Below are positions 50,702 through 59,420 of a stretch of 64,000 nucleotides of DNA, piece by piece (positions within the stretch are counted from its first letter, which is position 1; every line of letters starts with the position of its first letter). Source of the stretch: Bacillota bacterium (GTDB taxonomy: Bacteria > Bacillota > UBA4882 > UBA8346); contig JAEYGI010000048.1 in NCBI GenBank assembly GCA_023402395.1, positions 15,922 through 79,921 of the forward strand, read 5' to 3'. The notes below the pieces were generated by a model, which saw only the letters and a program-made list of their open reading frames with translations, made no database searches and had not been told where the DNA came from. Both the position numbers and the translations under genes were made by a program.

Positions 50702-52636
50702 ATGAGCATGGGATCGAACGAGATTTCCGACTTGATCAAGAAAGACCGTTCCGAGCGCAAGCATCAGCATTTTGAGGGAACTTTCCTTGAATACCTGGGG
50801 ATCGTGAAGGAGAACCCGGAAATCGCGCAACTGGCGCATCAACGGCTCTACCATCTGATCACCAAGCCGGGCGTCGAAGTGATTAAAACCGAAGAGAACC
50901 CCAGATTACGGCGGATTCATGGCAATGCGGTGCTCAAAAAGTTCCGCTTTTTTGAAAACGACTTCTTTGGGATTGACTTGACCCTGATGAAACTGGTCCG
51001 TTATTTTCACGCCGCGGCAATGCAAGGGGAAGAATCCCGTCAGGTATTGTACCTGGTCGGCCCGGTCGGCGCCGGCAAGTCCTCGATCATGGAACAGCTG
51101 AAACGGGCGCTGGAGTCGGCTTCGCCGATCTATGCGATCAAGGGGTGTCCAATGCGGGAGGAGCCGTTGCATCTGGTCCCTAAACATCTTCGGCCGGAAT
51201 TTACCCGGATTTTGGGTGTCCCCATCGAAGGCGATCTCTGTCCGGTCTGCCGCTACCGGCTGAAAAATGAGTTTAACGGGGAATATGAACGGATATCCGT
51301 GGAAACGGTGGAGTTTTCAATCCGCTCCCGCAAAGGGATCGGCGTCGTGCCCCCGGTGGACCCCAATAATCAGGATACGTCGGTGTTAATCGGTTCGGTG
51401 GACATTTCCAAGATGGATCTGTACTCCGAGGATGATCCGCGGGTTCTTTCGCTGAACGGCGCGTTCAACGTCGGAAACCGGGGCATCGTGGAATTTATCG
51501 AGGTTTTCAAGAACGAAATCGAATACCTGCATGCCATGATCACCGCCACCCAGGAAAAGTCGATCCCCTCGCCCGGCAAAGGAGCGATGATTTATTTCGA
51601 CGGCGTGATCCTGGCCCATTCCAATGAGGCGGAATGGAACAAGTTCAAGGCCGATCATACCAATGAGGCGATCTTGGACCGGATCGTCAAGATCGAGGTT
51701 CCATACTGCCTGGAAGTCTCCGAGGAGATCAAGATCTATCAGAAAATGCTCAGGCAGAGCAATTTCAAGGCCCATATCGCGCCCCACACCATTGAAATCG
51801 CTTCGATGTTCGCGATCCTGACCCGACTGGCGGCCTCGGCCAAAGTCGATCCCCTGACCAAGCTCAAGATCTATAACGGCGAGGAGATCCTGGAGCAGGG
51901 CAATATCAAGCGGGTGGACATCGCCGAACTGCGTGAAGAGGCTGGCAGGGAAGGAATGACCGGGATCTCAACCCGTTTTATCATGAAAGCGCTCGATATC
52001 GCGCTGGCCGAGTCTGAAAGCAACTGCATCAACCCATTGGCGGTCCTGGAGACGTTGACCAAAGCGGTCCGGGAGCTCTCCATCTCCGAAGATGAGCGCA
52101 AGCGTTGCCTCGGATTCCTTCAGGATGTTCTCAAAAAAGAATATCATAAGATTCTGGAGATCGAGGTGACCAAAGCTTTCATCCACGGCTACCGGGAGCA
52201 AGCCCAGGATCTGTTCAATAATTATCTGGACCATGCCGAAGCCTACGCCAACCGGGCCAAACTGAAGGACCGGAACACCGGCGAGGAATTGGAGCCGGAC
52301 GAAAAGTTCCTGCAGTCCATCGAGGAGCAGATCGGGATCAGCGGCACCGCGGCCAAGGGCTTCCGGCAGGATGTGACGGCCTATATGTTTTATGTGTTAC
52401 GGAACGGGGGGAGCTTGGACTATAACAGCTATGAGCCGCTAAAGGCGGCCATCGAGCGGAAGTTGACCGCCTCGGTCCGGGAAATCTCCCGGGTGATCAC
52501 TCAGGCCAGAGTGCGCGACAAGGACCAGAACGAAAAGTACAACACCATGGTAACCGAGATGAAAAAGAACGGGTATTGCGATCATTGCTGCAACGTGATT
52601 TTAAAATACGCGGCGAACAATCTCTGGAAGGACTGA
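50702..52636 (+). CDS. prkA: PrkA family serine protein kinase
   Basis: This is a 644-residue protein with an N-terminal AAA-like ATPase (Walker A GPVGAGKSS at about residues 121-129) and a C-terminal PrkA kinase-like domain. In Bacillus and E. coli (YeaG) it acts in sporulation, stress and nutrient-limitation responses, together with YhbH/YeaH and SpoVR. GGAGGG precedes the ATG. The following two genes are those partners, separated from it by a two-hairpin element. Confidence 0.94.
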   Translation: MSMGSNEISDLIKKDRSERKHQHFEGTFLEYLGIVKENPEIAQLAHQRLYHLITKPGVEVIKTEENPRLRRIHGNAVLKKFRFFENDFFGIDLTLMKLVRYFHAAAMQGEESRQVLYLVGPVGAGKSSIMEQLKRALESASPIYAIKGCPMREEPLHLVPKHLRPEFTRILGVPIEGDLCPVCRYRLKNEFNGEYERISVETVEFSIRSRKGIGVVPPVDPNNQDTSVLIGSVDISKMDLYSEDDPRVLSLNGAFNVGNRGIVEFIEVFKNEIEYLHAMITATQEKSIPSPGKGAMIYFDGVILAHSNEAEWNKFKADHTNEAILDRIVKIEVPYCLEVSEEIKIYQKMLRQSNFKAHIAPHTIEIASMFAILTRLAASAKVDPLTKLKIYNGEEILEQGNIKRVDIAELREEAGREGMTGISTRFIMKALDIALAESESNCINPLAVLETLTKAVRELSISEDERKRCLGFLQDVLKKEYHKILEIEVTKAFIHGYREQAQDLFNNYLDHAEAYANRAKLKDRNTGEELEPDEKFLQSIEEQIGISGTAAKGFRQDVTAYMFYVLRNGGSLDYNSYEPLKAAIERKLTASVREISRVITQARVRDKDQNEKYNTMVTEMKKNGYCDHCCNVILKYAANNLWKD

Positions 52637-52665
52637 GCGGACTGGACGGTTCGCCAGAAGTTGCT

Positions 52666-52850
52666 ATATATAGGATGAAATAAATCTCTTAAATGGATTT
52701 GCATTCATAAAGCCGAATGCAAATGGCATCAAATCGGAATTTATTTCATCCGATTACAGCTGAAATAAGTTGAATTAAATTCATTAATTTTTCCATCATG
52801 GAAGGCTTATGGGACATGATGCATATCAGAAATTTAATTCAACTTATATA
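52666..52850 (+). repeat. Two-hairpin element, full copy 5, inside prkA-yhbH operon
   Basis: This is a full element between prkA and yhbH. The A arms are GGATGAAATAA / TTATTTCATCC, with inner stem TTTGCATTC / GAATGCAAA. The B arms are AAGTTGAATTAAATT / AATTTAATTCAACTT. It ends TTATATA at 52850, directly before TTTTGGAGG, the yhbH Shine-Dalgarno. Confidence 0.92.
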
Positions 52851-52865
52851 TTTTGGAGGTCAAAC

Positions 52866-54038
52866 ATGGCTATCTTCCGGGAATCGACCGGGGACGCGGG
52901 CCGGGCCGCCGAGGACCGGCGCCGCCATCGCCAACTGGTGGAAGAGTCGATCAAGAAAAATATCGGAAAAATCATTGCCGAGGAGAGCATCATCGGACAG
53001 AGCGGCCAAAAAAAGGTCAAGATTCCGATCCGGGGCCTCAAGGAATATCAGTTTATCTACGGCAAAAACGGACCGGGAGTGGGAACCGGGAATGGCAATG
53101 AGAAACGTGGTGATATCCTGGGCAATGGCCGGCCCGAAAACGGCCCGGCCGGGCCGGGGGCCGGTAATTTGGCCGGCGAGGATATTTACGAGACCGAGAT
53201 TACGCTGGATGAACTGATCAATTATTTGTTTGAGGATTTGAACCTGCCGTTCATGGAACGGAAGAAAATCTCGGAGCTGGAGACGATCACCAGTCAAAAA
53301 TTCAGCGGTTACCAGCGGAAAGGACCGCCGCCCCGGCTCGCCAAAAAAAAGGCGGTGATTGAGAAGATCAAGCGGCGCCAGGGGAGCCGAAGGATCGCGG
53401 AGGAGGGGTCCGGGCCGGGCCCCGCCGGACCGGGCGAAGCGCCGGAACGGTTCCCGTTCCGGGAGGAGGATCTCCGCTACCGCCGGGTCCGGGAGGAGCG
53501 GAAGCCGGAATCGAACGCGGTGGTCATCTGCATTATGGACACGTCGGGATCGATGGACCAGACCAAAAAGTATCTGGCCCGCAGCTTTTATTTTTTGCTC
53601 TATCAGTTTGTCCGGCTGAAATACGTTCAGGTCGAGATCGTCTTTATCGCCCATACCACGGAAGCCAAAGAGGTCAACGAGACCGAATTTTTTCATAAGG
53701 GAGAATCGGGGGGGACCTTCATCAGCAGCGGCTATGAGAAGGCGCTGCAAATTATCGAAGAGCGCTACCCGGCGTCAAACTGGAATATTTTCGCTTTCCA
53801 CTGCAGCGACGGCGACAATTGGGATGAGGATAACGACCGCGCCATCGAGCTTGCCCTGCAGCTCTGTAAAGTCTGCAATTTGTTCGGATACGGCGAAATT
53901 ATGACCGGTAGCAGCAGCATCCGGCGCTTGTTCCGGGACGCGATCCGGGAACCCAATTTTTCGCTGGTCTCGATCAATTCCAGGGACGAGATTTGGCCGG
54001 CGCTCCGCGATATGCTGGACCGGGAGGGGAAAGAATGA
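52866..54038 (+). CDS. yhbH: YeaH/YhbH family (DUF444) protein
   Basis: This is a 390-residue sporulation/stress protein of the DUF444 family. The N-terminus is charged and Gly-rich (about 60-110). The C-terminus is a von Willebrand-type domain with the metal-site-like DTSGSMDQ. The ATG at 52866 follows GGAGG; the longer frame starts inside the repeat and is rejected. It overlaps spoVR by ATGA. With prkA and spoVR it forms the conserved stress/sporulation cluster; its biochemical role is unknown. Confidence 0.93.
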   Translation: MAIFRESTGDAGRAAEDRRRHRQLVEESIKKNIGKIIAEESIIGQSGQKKVKIPIRGLKEYQFIYGKNGPGVGTGNGNEKRGDILGNGRPENGPAGPGAGNLAGEDIYETEITLDELINYLFEDLNLPFMERKKISELETITSQKFSGYQRKGPPPRLAKKKAVIEKIKRRQGSRRIAEEGSGPGPAGPGEAPERFPFREEDLRYRRVREERKPESNAVVICIMDTSGSMDQTKKYLARSFYFLLYQFVRLKYVQVEIVFIAHTTEAKEVNETEFFHKGESGGTFISSGYEKALQIIEERYPASNWNIFAFHCSDGDNWDEDNDRAIELALQLCKVCNLFGYGEIMTGSSSIRRLFRDAIREPNFSLVSINSRDEIWPALRDMLDREGKE

Positions 54039-55399
54039 ATCAATATACCCTGGCCGAACTGGAAGGATGGAATGAACGGGTCGAATCGCTGGCCCGCCGG
54101 CTCGGGCTGGACTGTTTTCCTCAGGAGTTTGAGATCTGCTCGTACGAAGAGATGCTCGGCTATGAAGCTTACATCGGAATGCCCAGCCATTATCCGCATT
54201 GGAGCTTCGGAAAGGCTTTCGACCGTTTGCATACCCTTTATCGGTATAATCTCACTGGACTTCCTTATGAGATGGTTATTAATTCCAATCCCTGTCTGGC
54301 TTATCTGATGAAGGACAATAATTTGTTGCTGCAGATCCTGACCATCGCCCATGTGTACGGCCATAACGATTTTTTTAAAAACAACCGGATCTTTGGAATT
54401 ACCCGGCCGGAACTGACGGTGGAGAGCTTCAAAAATCACGCCCAACGGATCCGCGCCTACATTCAGGACCCGAGCATCGGTTATGAACGGGTGGAACGGG
54501 TGTTGGACGCGGCGCACGCCGTGCGTTATCAAGTCAACCGGGCCCTGGGAGAGCGGCGCCTAACCGTCGCCGAACAGAAGCGACGGCTGCTGGACGAATA
54601 TCACCGCCGCGCCAAACGGGACAAGGAGAACGGCTTTGGCGCCGAGAACCCGCCCGATCTCGCCAAACTGCCGCTTGAACCGGAAGAGGATCTCCTGGGA
54701 TTCCTGGCCGAACACGGCCGGCTGGAGGAGTGGGAACGCGATCTGCTGCGGATCGTCCGGGATGAAACCGAATATTTTCTGCCCCAGATTGAGACCAAGA
54801 TTTTAAACGAGGGCTGGGCCAGTTTCTGGCATTACCGGATCTTGCGTGAATTGGATCTCGGCTCCGAAATGCATTTGGAGTTCCTGAAACGGCATCATCA
54901 AGTAATTCGACCGCTGCCGGGAGATCTTAACCCTTATCATCTGGGGTTCTCGATTCTGGCCGATCTGGAACGGCGGTTTGGAACCGCCAAATTGTTTGAA
55001 GTCCGGGAGATCGAGTGCGACCGTTCGTTGCTCCGGCGCTATCTGACCCGGGAACTCTGCGCGGAGCTGAATCTGTTTGAATACGTCATTGACAAGGAGA
55101 AAGCGATTATTACCGAAATTCCCGATGAAGACGGCTGGGAGATGATCCGGGAAACCTTGAGTTCCATGGTTGGTTTGGGCTCCATACCGGTGATCAGAGT
55201 CCGGGAAGTTACCCGGGACCGGACGTTAATTCTTGAGCATGAGCATACCGGAAGGGATCTCGAACTGGGCTATGCCGGGGAAACATTGAAGTATCTGGTT
55301 GAATTATGGGGCTGGCCGGCTCAGCTCCGGACCAAAGTTCAACACCGGGAAAAAATCATTCTTTGCAATGAAGAGAAAAGATTATCGGCGATCGATTGA
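54035..55399 (+). CDS. spoVR: SpoVR family protein
   Basis: This is a 454-residue protein named after the Bacillus stage V sporulation protein R, also found in stress regulons of non-sporulating bacteria (YcgB). Family features are EICSYEEML, HYPHWSFGK, MVINSNPCLAYLM, HVYGHNDFF, LNEGWASFWHY and DLNPYHLG, conserved His/Glu-rich segments suggesting metal binding. The ATG at 54035 overlaps the yhbH stop. A terminator follows, so the cluster ends here. Confidence 0.95.
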   Translation: MNQYTLAELEGWNERVESLARRLGLDCFPQEFEICSYEEMLGYEAYIGMPSHYPHWSFGKAFDRLHTLYRYNLTGLPYEMVINSNPCLAYLMKDNNLLLQILTIAHVYGHNDFFKNNRIFGITRPELTVESFKNHAQRIRAYIQDPSIGYERVERVLDAAHAVRYQVNRALGERRLTVAEQKRRLLDEYHRRAKRDKENGFGAENPPDLAKLPLEPEEDLLGFLAEHGRLEEWERDLLRIVRDETEYFLPQIETKILNEGWASFWHYRILRELDLGSEMHLEFLKRHHQVIRPLPGDLNPYHLGFSILADLERRFGTAKLFEVREIECDRSLLRRYLTRELCAELNLFEYVIDKEKAIITEIPDEDGWEMIRETLSSMVGLGSIPVIRVREVTRDRTLILEHEHTGRDLELGYAGETLKYLVELWGWPAQLRTKVQHREKIILCNEEKRLSAID

Positions 55400-55456
55400 A
55401 CCCAGGCACTGAGATGTTATATGTCATGGATAATGCCGTTTTGAAAAGATGCGCCA

Positions 55457-55488
55457 ATAACAAAACCGCTCCAAGCGGTTTGTTATTT
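55457..55488 (+). terminator. Terminator of the prkA-yhbH-spoVR cluster
   Basis: Stem AATAACAAA-ACCGCT / AGCGGTTTGTTATT with a T-rich 3' end. Confidence 0.8.
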
Positions 55489-55612
55489 TGACGGCAGAAA
55501 AACGCCGGGCGCCGCGCGGATCTTCGACTGCCTGACGGAAGGAAAATGGAATTGATTGCGGAATATGTTATCTGAATTATTTGTGCTTTTTGGCGTAAAT
55601 GAAAGGGGTTTG

Positions 55613-56275
55613 ATGATGATGGCCGATGCGAGGGCGGATCGTTTACGGGAATTTGTCCGGGAGTACTTGGTTTGGTACGGGCATGCTTCGTTCAGGCTTA
55701 CCGCCGGTTCCGGCGCGGTGCTTTACTTTGATCCATATCAGATCCCGGCCGGGCAGCCGGCCGCGGACTTGATTTTGATCTCCCATGAGCATTACGACCA
55801 TTTTGATCCCGCCTCCCTGGAAGCGCTCCGGACTCCCGAAACGACAATCATCGTCCCGGAGCCGATGGCTGCGGCCGGCCTGACCGGACTGGCGGCCGGC
55901 CGGACTTTGCGGCGGGAGCCGTTTCAGATCCTGGCCGTGCCCGCCTATACTCCCGAAAAGCCCTATCATCCCCGGTCCAAAAACTGGCTCGGCTATATCG
56001 TGACCGTGGACGGGGTCCGCGTTTACCATGCCGGAGACACCGATCATATTCCGGAAATGAAAGATTTCGAGGCCGATATCGCGCTACTGCCGGTGGGCGG
56101 CAAATACACGATGAACCCCGAACAAGCGGCCCAGGCTGCCCGTGACCTGGGGGCCGGACTGTATATTCCGATGCATTACGGTTCGGTGGTTGGGAACCCG
56201 GGGGACGGGATGCGATTTGCCTCGTCGGTTCCGGAGGGTGAGATATTGATCATGAACGCGGCGGGAGCCGGATGA
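55613..56275 (+). CDS. Metallo-beta-lactamase-fold hydrolase (UPF0173-like)
   Basis: This is a hydrolase of about 220 residues with the metal motif SHEHYDHFD, further His/Asp sites in YHAGDTDHIP and MHYGS, and a YtkL/UPF0173-like layout. The substrate is unknown. Three ATGs lie in a row (55613, 55616, 55619) after AAAGGGG; the first is given, and the second or third would change the N-terminus by one or two residues. A longer frame to 55556 is rejected. It is a single gene, ended by a bidirectional hairpin. Confidence 0.85.
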   Translation: MMMADARADRLREFVREYLVWYGHASFRLTAGSGAVLYFDPYQIPAGQPAADLILISHEHYDHFDPASLEALRTPETTIIVPEPMAAAGLTGLAAGRTLRREPFQILAVPAYTPEKPYHPRSKNWLGYIVTVDGVRVYHAGDTDHIPEMKDFEADIALLPVGGKYTMNPEQAAQAARDLGAGLYIPMHYGSVVGNPGDGMRFASSVPEGEILIMNAAGAG

Positions 56276-56307
56276 AGCCTGACGCGTGAAAAAGGATGAA
56301 AAAGAAT

Positions 56308-56335
56308 AAAGGCGGGCTTCGGCCCGCCTTTTTCC
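56308..56335. terminator. Bidirectional terminator
   Basis: Stem AAAGGCGGGC / GCCCGCCTTT with TTCG loop and T-run on the plus strand and A-run before the stem serves both the hydrolase gene and dctP. Confidence 0.92.
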
Positions 56336-56344
56336 GTGCAGAAA

Positions 56345-57331
56345 TTATTTAATCGCCTTGATTTTGTCGACCCAGGCTTTGAAGTCCTTATACTCCGGCA
56401 TGTCGTACATCGGAGCGACCGCGGCTTGGAACTCGGCGACGTTGGTATCGTTGATGATGCAACCTTTGGCCTTGGCTTGGGCAAAGTATTTGGATTCGCT
56501 TTCATTCCAGGCTTTGATCTGGAATTCGGTGGCTTCCTTGGCGGCATCCTTGAGGATTTGTTGATCGGCCTTGCTCAGGCTGTCATAGAATTTCTTGCTG
56601 ACCATCAGCAGTTCCGGCAGTCTCAGATGGCCGTCGCGGATGAAATATTTGGCGACTTCGTAATGGTTGGCCGACACCCAGCTCGGCACGTTATTTTCGG
56701 CGCCGTCGACCACGCCGGTCTGCAGCGCGCTGTACACTTCACCGTAATCGATCGGAGTGGGGGTCGCGTTCAACAATTTGATCATATTGACCATGATCGG
56801 ACTCGGCTGAACCCGGATCTTCAAGCCCTTCAAGTCTTTTACGCTTTTCAGTTCCTTGGTGGCGTAGAAATTGCGGGCGCCGCCGTCAAAGTAGGTCAAG
56901 CCGACCAGCCCGACGCTTTCCATTCCTTTCAGGAAGGTCTCGCCGACTTCACTGCGGAGCACTTTCCACTGATGCTCCTGCGATTTGAAAAGAAACGGCA
57001 TGGAAAAGACACCGATCGGCGGGTACACCGAGATCACCGGAGCGGTCGAAACCCGGACGAACTCGATAACGCCGAGTTTGGCTTGCTCCACGACATTGTT
57101 CTCGGAACCGAGCGTTCCCCCGAAAAAGACTTGAATCTTGAGCGCGCCTTTGGATTTGGCCGCGACCAGTTCGGCGAATTTCTCGTCGCCCAACTCGGTG
57201 GGATAGCCTTGGGGATGGACCTCGGCCAGTTTCAGGGTCCGCGGCGCGGCGGCGTTCAGCTGCAGGCCGGCGCAGCTGGTCACAAGCAAAATTCCGAGCA
57301 GGAATAAAATGACGAGTTTGTTGCGTTTCAT
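56345..57331 (-). CDS. dctP: TRAP transporter solute receptor DctP (lipoprotein)
   Basis: This is a 328-residue DctP-type binding protein of a tripartite ATP-independent periplasmic transporter for organic acids. A lipobox LVTSC at about residues 16-20 suggests a lipid anchor. The conserved ligand-site arginine lies in LKGLKIRVQPSPIM. AGGAGG precedes the ATG. It is the last gene of dctQ-dctM-dctP. Substrates such as C4-dicarboxylates or sugar acids are plausible but not readable. Confidence 0.95.
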   Translation of the reverse strand: MKRNKLVILFLLGILLVTSCAGLQLNAAAPRTLKLAEVHPQGYPTELGDEKFAELVAAKSKGALKIQVFFGGTLGSENNVVEQAKLGVIEFVRVSTAPVISVYPPIGVFSMPFLFKSQEHQWKVLRSEVGETFLKGMESVGLVGLTYFDGGARNFYATKELKSVKDLKGLKIRVQPSPIMVNMIKLLNATPTPIDYGEVYSALQTGVVDGAENNVPSWVSANHYEVAKYFIRDGHLRLPELLMVSKKFYDSLSKADQQILKDAAKEATEFQIKAWNESESKYFAQAKAKGCIINDTNVAEFQAAVAPMYDMPEYKDFKAWVDKIKAIK

Positions 57332-57405
57332 TCTTTCACTACCTCCTAAGATGTTTTTGTTGGGCTAACCGTAAAGACGGACGAAACCTGAGCGCGGCAC
57401 CTCCT

Positions 57406-58701
57406 TTACTTCAGGAATAAATTTGGCAATAACATCGCGATATCCGGGAAGAATGTGATCACGAAGAGAATGACGATCATCGGAATATAGCAAATCAATA
57501 AGGGTTTGAAAACCTCTTCAATCGTCGCTTTGCCAACGGCGCAACCCACGAATAAGGCATTGCCCACCGGAGGAGTGCAGAGCCCAATCCCGAGATTGAA
57601 CATAAGAATGACGCCGAAATGAATCGGATCGACCCCGATCTGGTTGGCAATGGGCAACAGAATTGGCGTGCAAATGACGATTGCCGGAGCCATATCCATA
57701 ATCATGCCGATAAACAGCAGGAATACATTGATCAGGGTCAGAATGATGTATTTGTTGTCGGATAAAGAAAGCATCCAGTTGGCGATGGCGCTCGGCACGC
57801 CGAGATAGGTCATCATCCACCCGAAAGCGCTGGACGTCCCAATCAGCAGGAAAACCATAGCCACGGTGTTGACGGAATCCTTTAAAATTTTGCCGAACCG
57901 GCTCACCGGGATATCCCGGTAGACGAAGAAGGTGAGGATGAACGCGTATAACACCGCGATGGCCGCCGACTCCGAGGCGGTAAACACGCCGGAGATGATT
58001 CCACCCATGATTAAAATGGCGACTCCCACCGAAAGTAGCCCATCCAGAAAAATCTTGGAAGCCTTCCGAAAACCTACCCATTCTTCGCGCGGAAAATTAT
58101 ATTTTACCGCCAGGATATAGCTGGCGGCCATCAACGCCAAGCCAAGCAAGAATCCGGGGAGGGCGCCGGCCAGGAACAACTTGCCGACCGAGACGCCGCC
58201 CGCGGCCAAGGAATAGATGATCATGTTGTGACTGGGAGGGATCAAGACCGCCTGGACGGCCGTAGTCACGGTGAGCGCGATGGCAAAGTCTTTGGTATAG
58301 CCTTTCTTTTCCATGGCCGGGATCATCACCGAGCCGAGGCTGGAGACATCGGCAACCGCCGAACCGGAGATGCCGCCGAAGAACATGCTGTCAACGCAGT
58401 TGATCATGGCCAGGCCGCCCCGGATTCTGCCAACGAACAAACTGGCCAGATTGACCAGACGTTCGGCGATCCTGCCTTCGCTCATGATCTGTCCGGCGAG
58501 GATGAAGAAAGGGATGGCGATTAACGAGATCGATTCCATGCCCGAGACCATGCGCTGGGCGACAATCAATAAAGGCAGTTGAAGATAGAAAGCGGTAGCC
58601 ACCGCGGCAATCCCGAGCGAAAAAGCGATCGGGGTTTTGATAATGATCAGTACCGCAAAGGTGCCAAGCAATATGGAAATCGCAACCGGATCAAAAGTCA
58701 T
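57406..58701 (-). CDS. dctM: TRAP transporter large permease DctM
   Basis: This is a 431-residue polytopic permease with about 12 membrane segments, carrying out Na-dependent uptake with DctQ. Family signatures FGGISGSAVADVSSLG and MIPAMEKKGYTKDFA are evident, and the second half has VNVFLLFIGMIMD-type helices. It overlaps dctQ by four bases (ATGA) and uses an AGGAGG site inside the dctQ end. dctP follows 75 bases later. Confidence 0.96.
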   Translation of the reverse strand: MTFDPVAISILLGTFAVLIIIKTPIAFSLGIAAVATAFYLQLPLLIVAQRMVSGMESISLIAIPFFILAGQIMSEGRIAERLVNLASLFVGRIRGGLAMINCVDSMFFGGISGSAVADVSSLGSVMIPAMEKKGYTKDFAIALTVTTAVQAVLIPPSHNMIIYSLAAGGVSVGKLFLAGALPGFLLGLALMAASYILAVKYNFPREEWVGFRKASKIFLDGLLSVGVAILIMGGIISGVFTASESAAIAVLYAFILTFFVYRDIPVSRFGKILKDSVNTVAMVFLLIGTSSAFGWMMTYLGVPSAIANWMLSLSDNKYIILTLINVFLLFIGMIMDMAPAIVICTPILLPIANQIGVDPIHFGVILMFNLGIGLCTPPVGNALFVGCAVGKATIEEVFKPLLICYIPMIVILFVITFFPDIAMLLPNLFLK

Positions 58702-59252
58702 TGGTTTTTACCTCCTGTGGAGACAAACTGTTTGACGATCAGCTCCGCCGAGTACAGGGTCATCAGGAAGGCCGCCACCGGAACAGCGAGGTAAACGAAC
58801 ATGCCGCGGGACAATAAAGTGCACGACATCTGATCGTTCCAGCAACCTTGCGCCAGAGCGATGCCCTCAATGAACAGGAAGACGGAAAAGATCGTCATTA
58901 ACAATCCGACGAAGATTGCCAAAACCCGTTGCGCTTTTTGCGGGAAAAGGTTGGTCACAAACTCCACTCCAATATGGGTTCCGGTGCGGATGCCGATAGC
59001 GGCGCCGGTCATGCCGAACCAGACCAGCATCATCAAGGACACTTCTTCGGTCCAGGGCGAGTTGATTTGAATGATGCGGAAGCGGGCGACTACCTGCCAG
59101 GTGATGATCAGGGTCATAATCGCTAACAGGATAGCTCCCAAGGTTTCGGTGATGAGCATCAGGCCATCGAGAATGAACAGCAACACCCGCGCAGTTGAAG
59201 AAGGTTTGGATGCGTTGGTCCCGGGGGAAGGGATCGTAGTTGAGGTTGTCAA
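58698..59252 (-). CDS. dctQ: TRAP transporter small permease DctQ
   Basis: This is a 184-residue small permease with four membrane segments and the family features WTEEVSLMMLVWFGMTGAA and GTHIGVE. It couples DctM to DctP. The start is TTG at 59252 with AAGGAGG seven bases upstream. It is the first gene of the TRAP operon and divergent from the orphan dctP-like gene. Confidence 0.93.
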   Translation of the reverse strand: MTTSTTIPSPGTNASKPSSTARVLLFILDGLMLITETLGAILLAIMTLIITWQVVARFRIIQINSPWTEEVSLMMLVWFGMTGAAIGIRTGTHIGVEFVTNLFPQKAQRVLAIFVGLLMTIFSVFLFIEGIALAQGCWNDQMSCTLLSRGMFVYLAVPVAAFLMTLYSAELIVKQFVSTGGKNQ

Positions 59253-59280
59253 AAAAATTCCTCCTTTTTCTGAAGTTGGT

Positions 59281-59410
59281 TGAACATCCTTTTTGTGCTA
59301 GAATATGAGTATAAAATTTGTTAATGGATAGTTACTAATTTATTAAATAACCATTCGTATTAACCTAGTTTATAAAATAAGAACACAAAAAAACATAAAA
59401 AAAACAATGA
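59281..59410. promoter_or_regulatory. AT-rich divergent control region of the TRAP genes
   Basis: This region is strongly AT-rich and shared by dctQ (minus) and the orphan dctP (plus). It includes TATACT-type -10 candidates on the minus strand and several TTAAT/ATTAA stretches, as expected for CitB/DcuR-type regulators. No exact operator is assigned. Confidence 0.45.
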
Positions 59411-59420
59411 GGAGGAGACC

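Noticed and set aside
56336..57307. 323-codon plus-strand frame opposite dctP
   Set aside because: It is antisense to the clear DctP gene and starts in the terminator.
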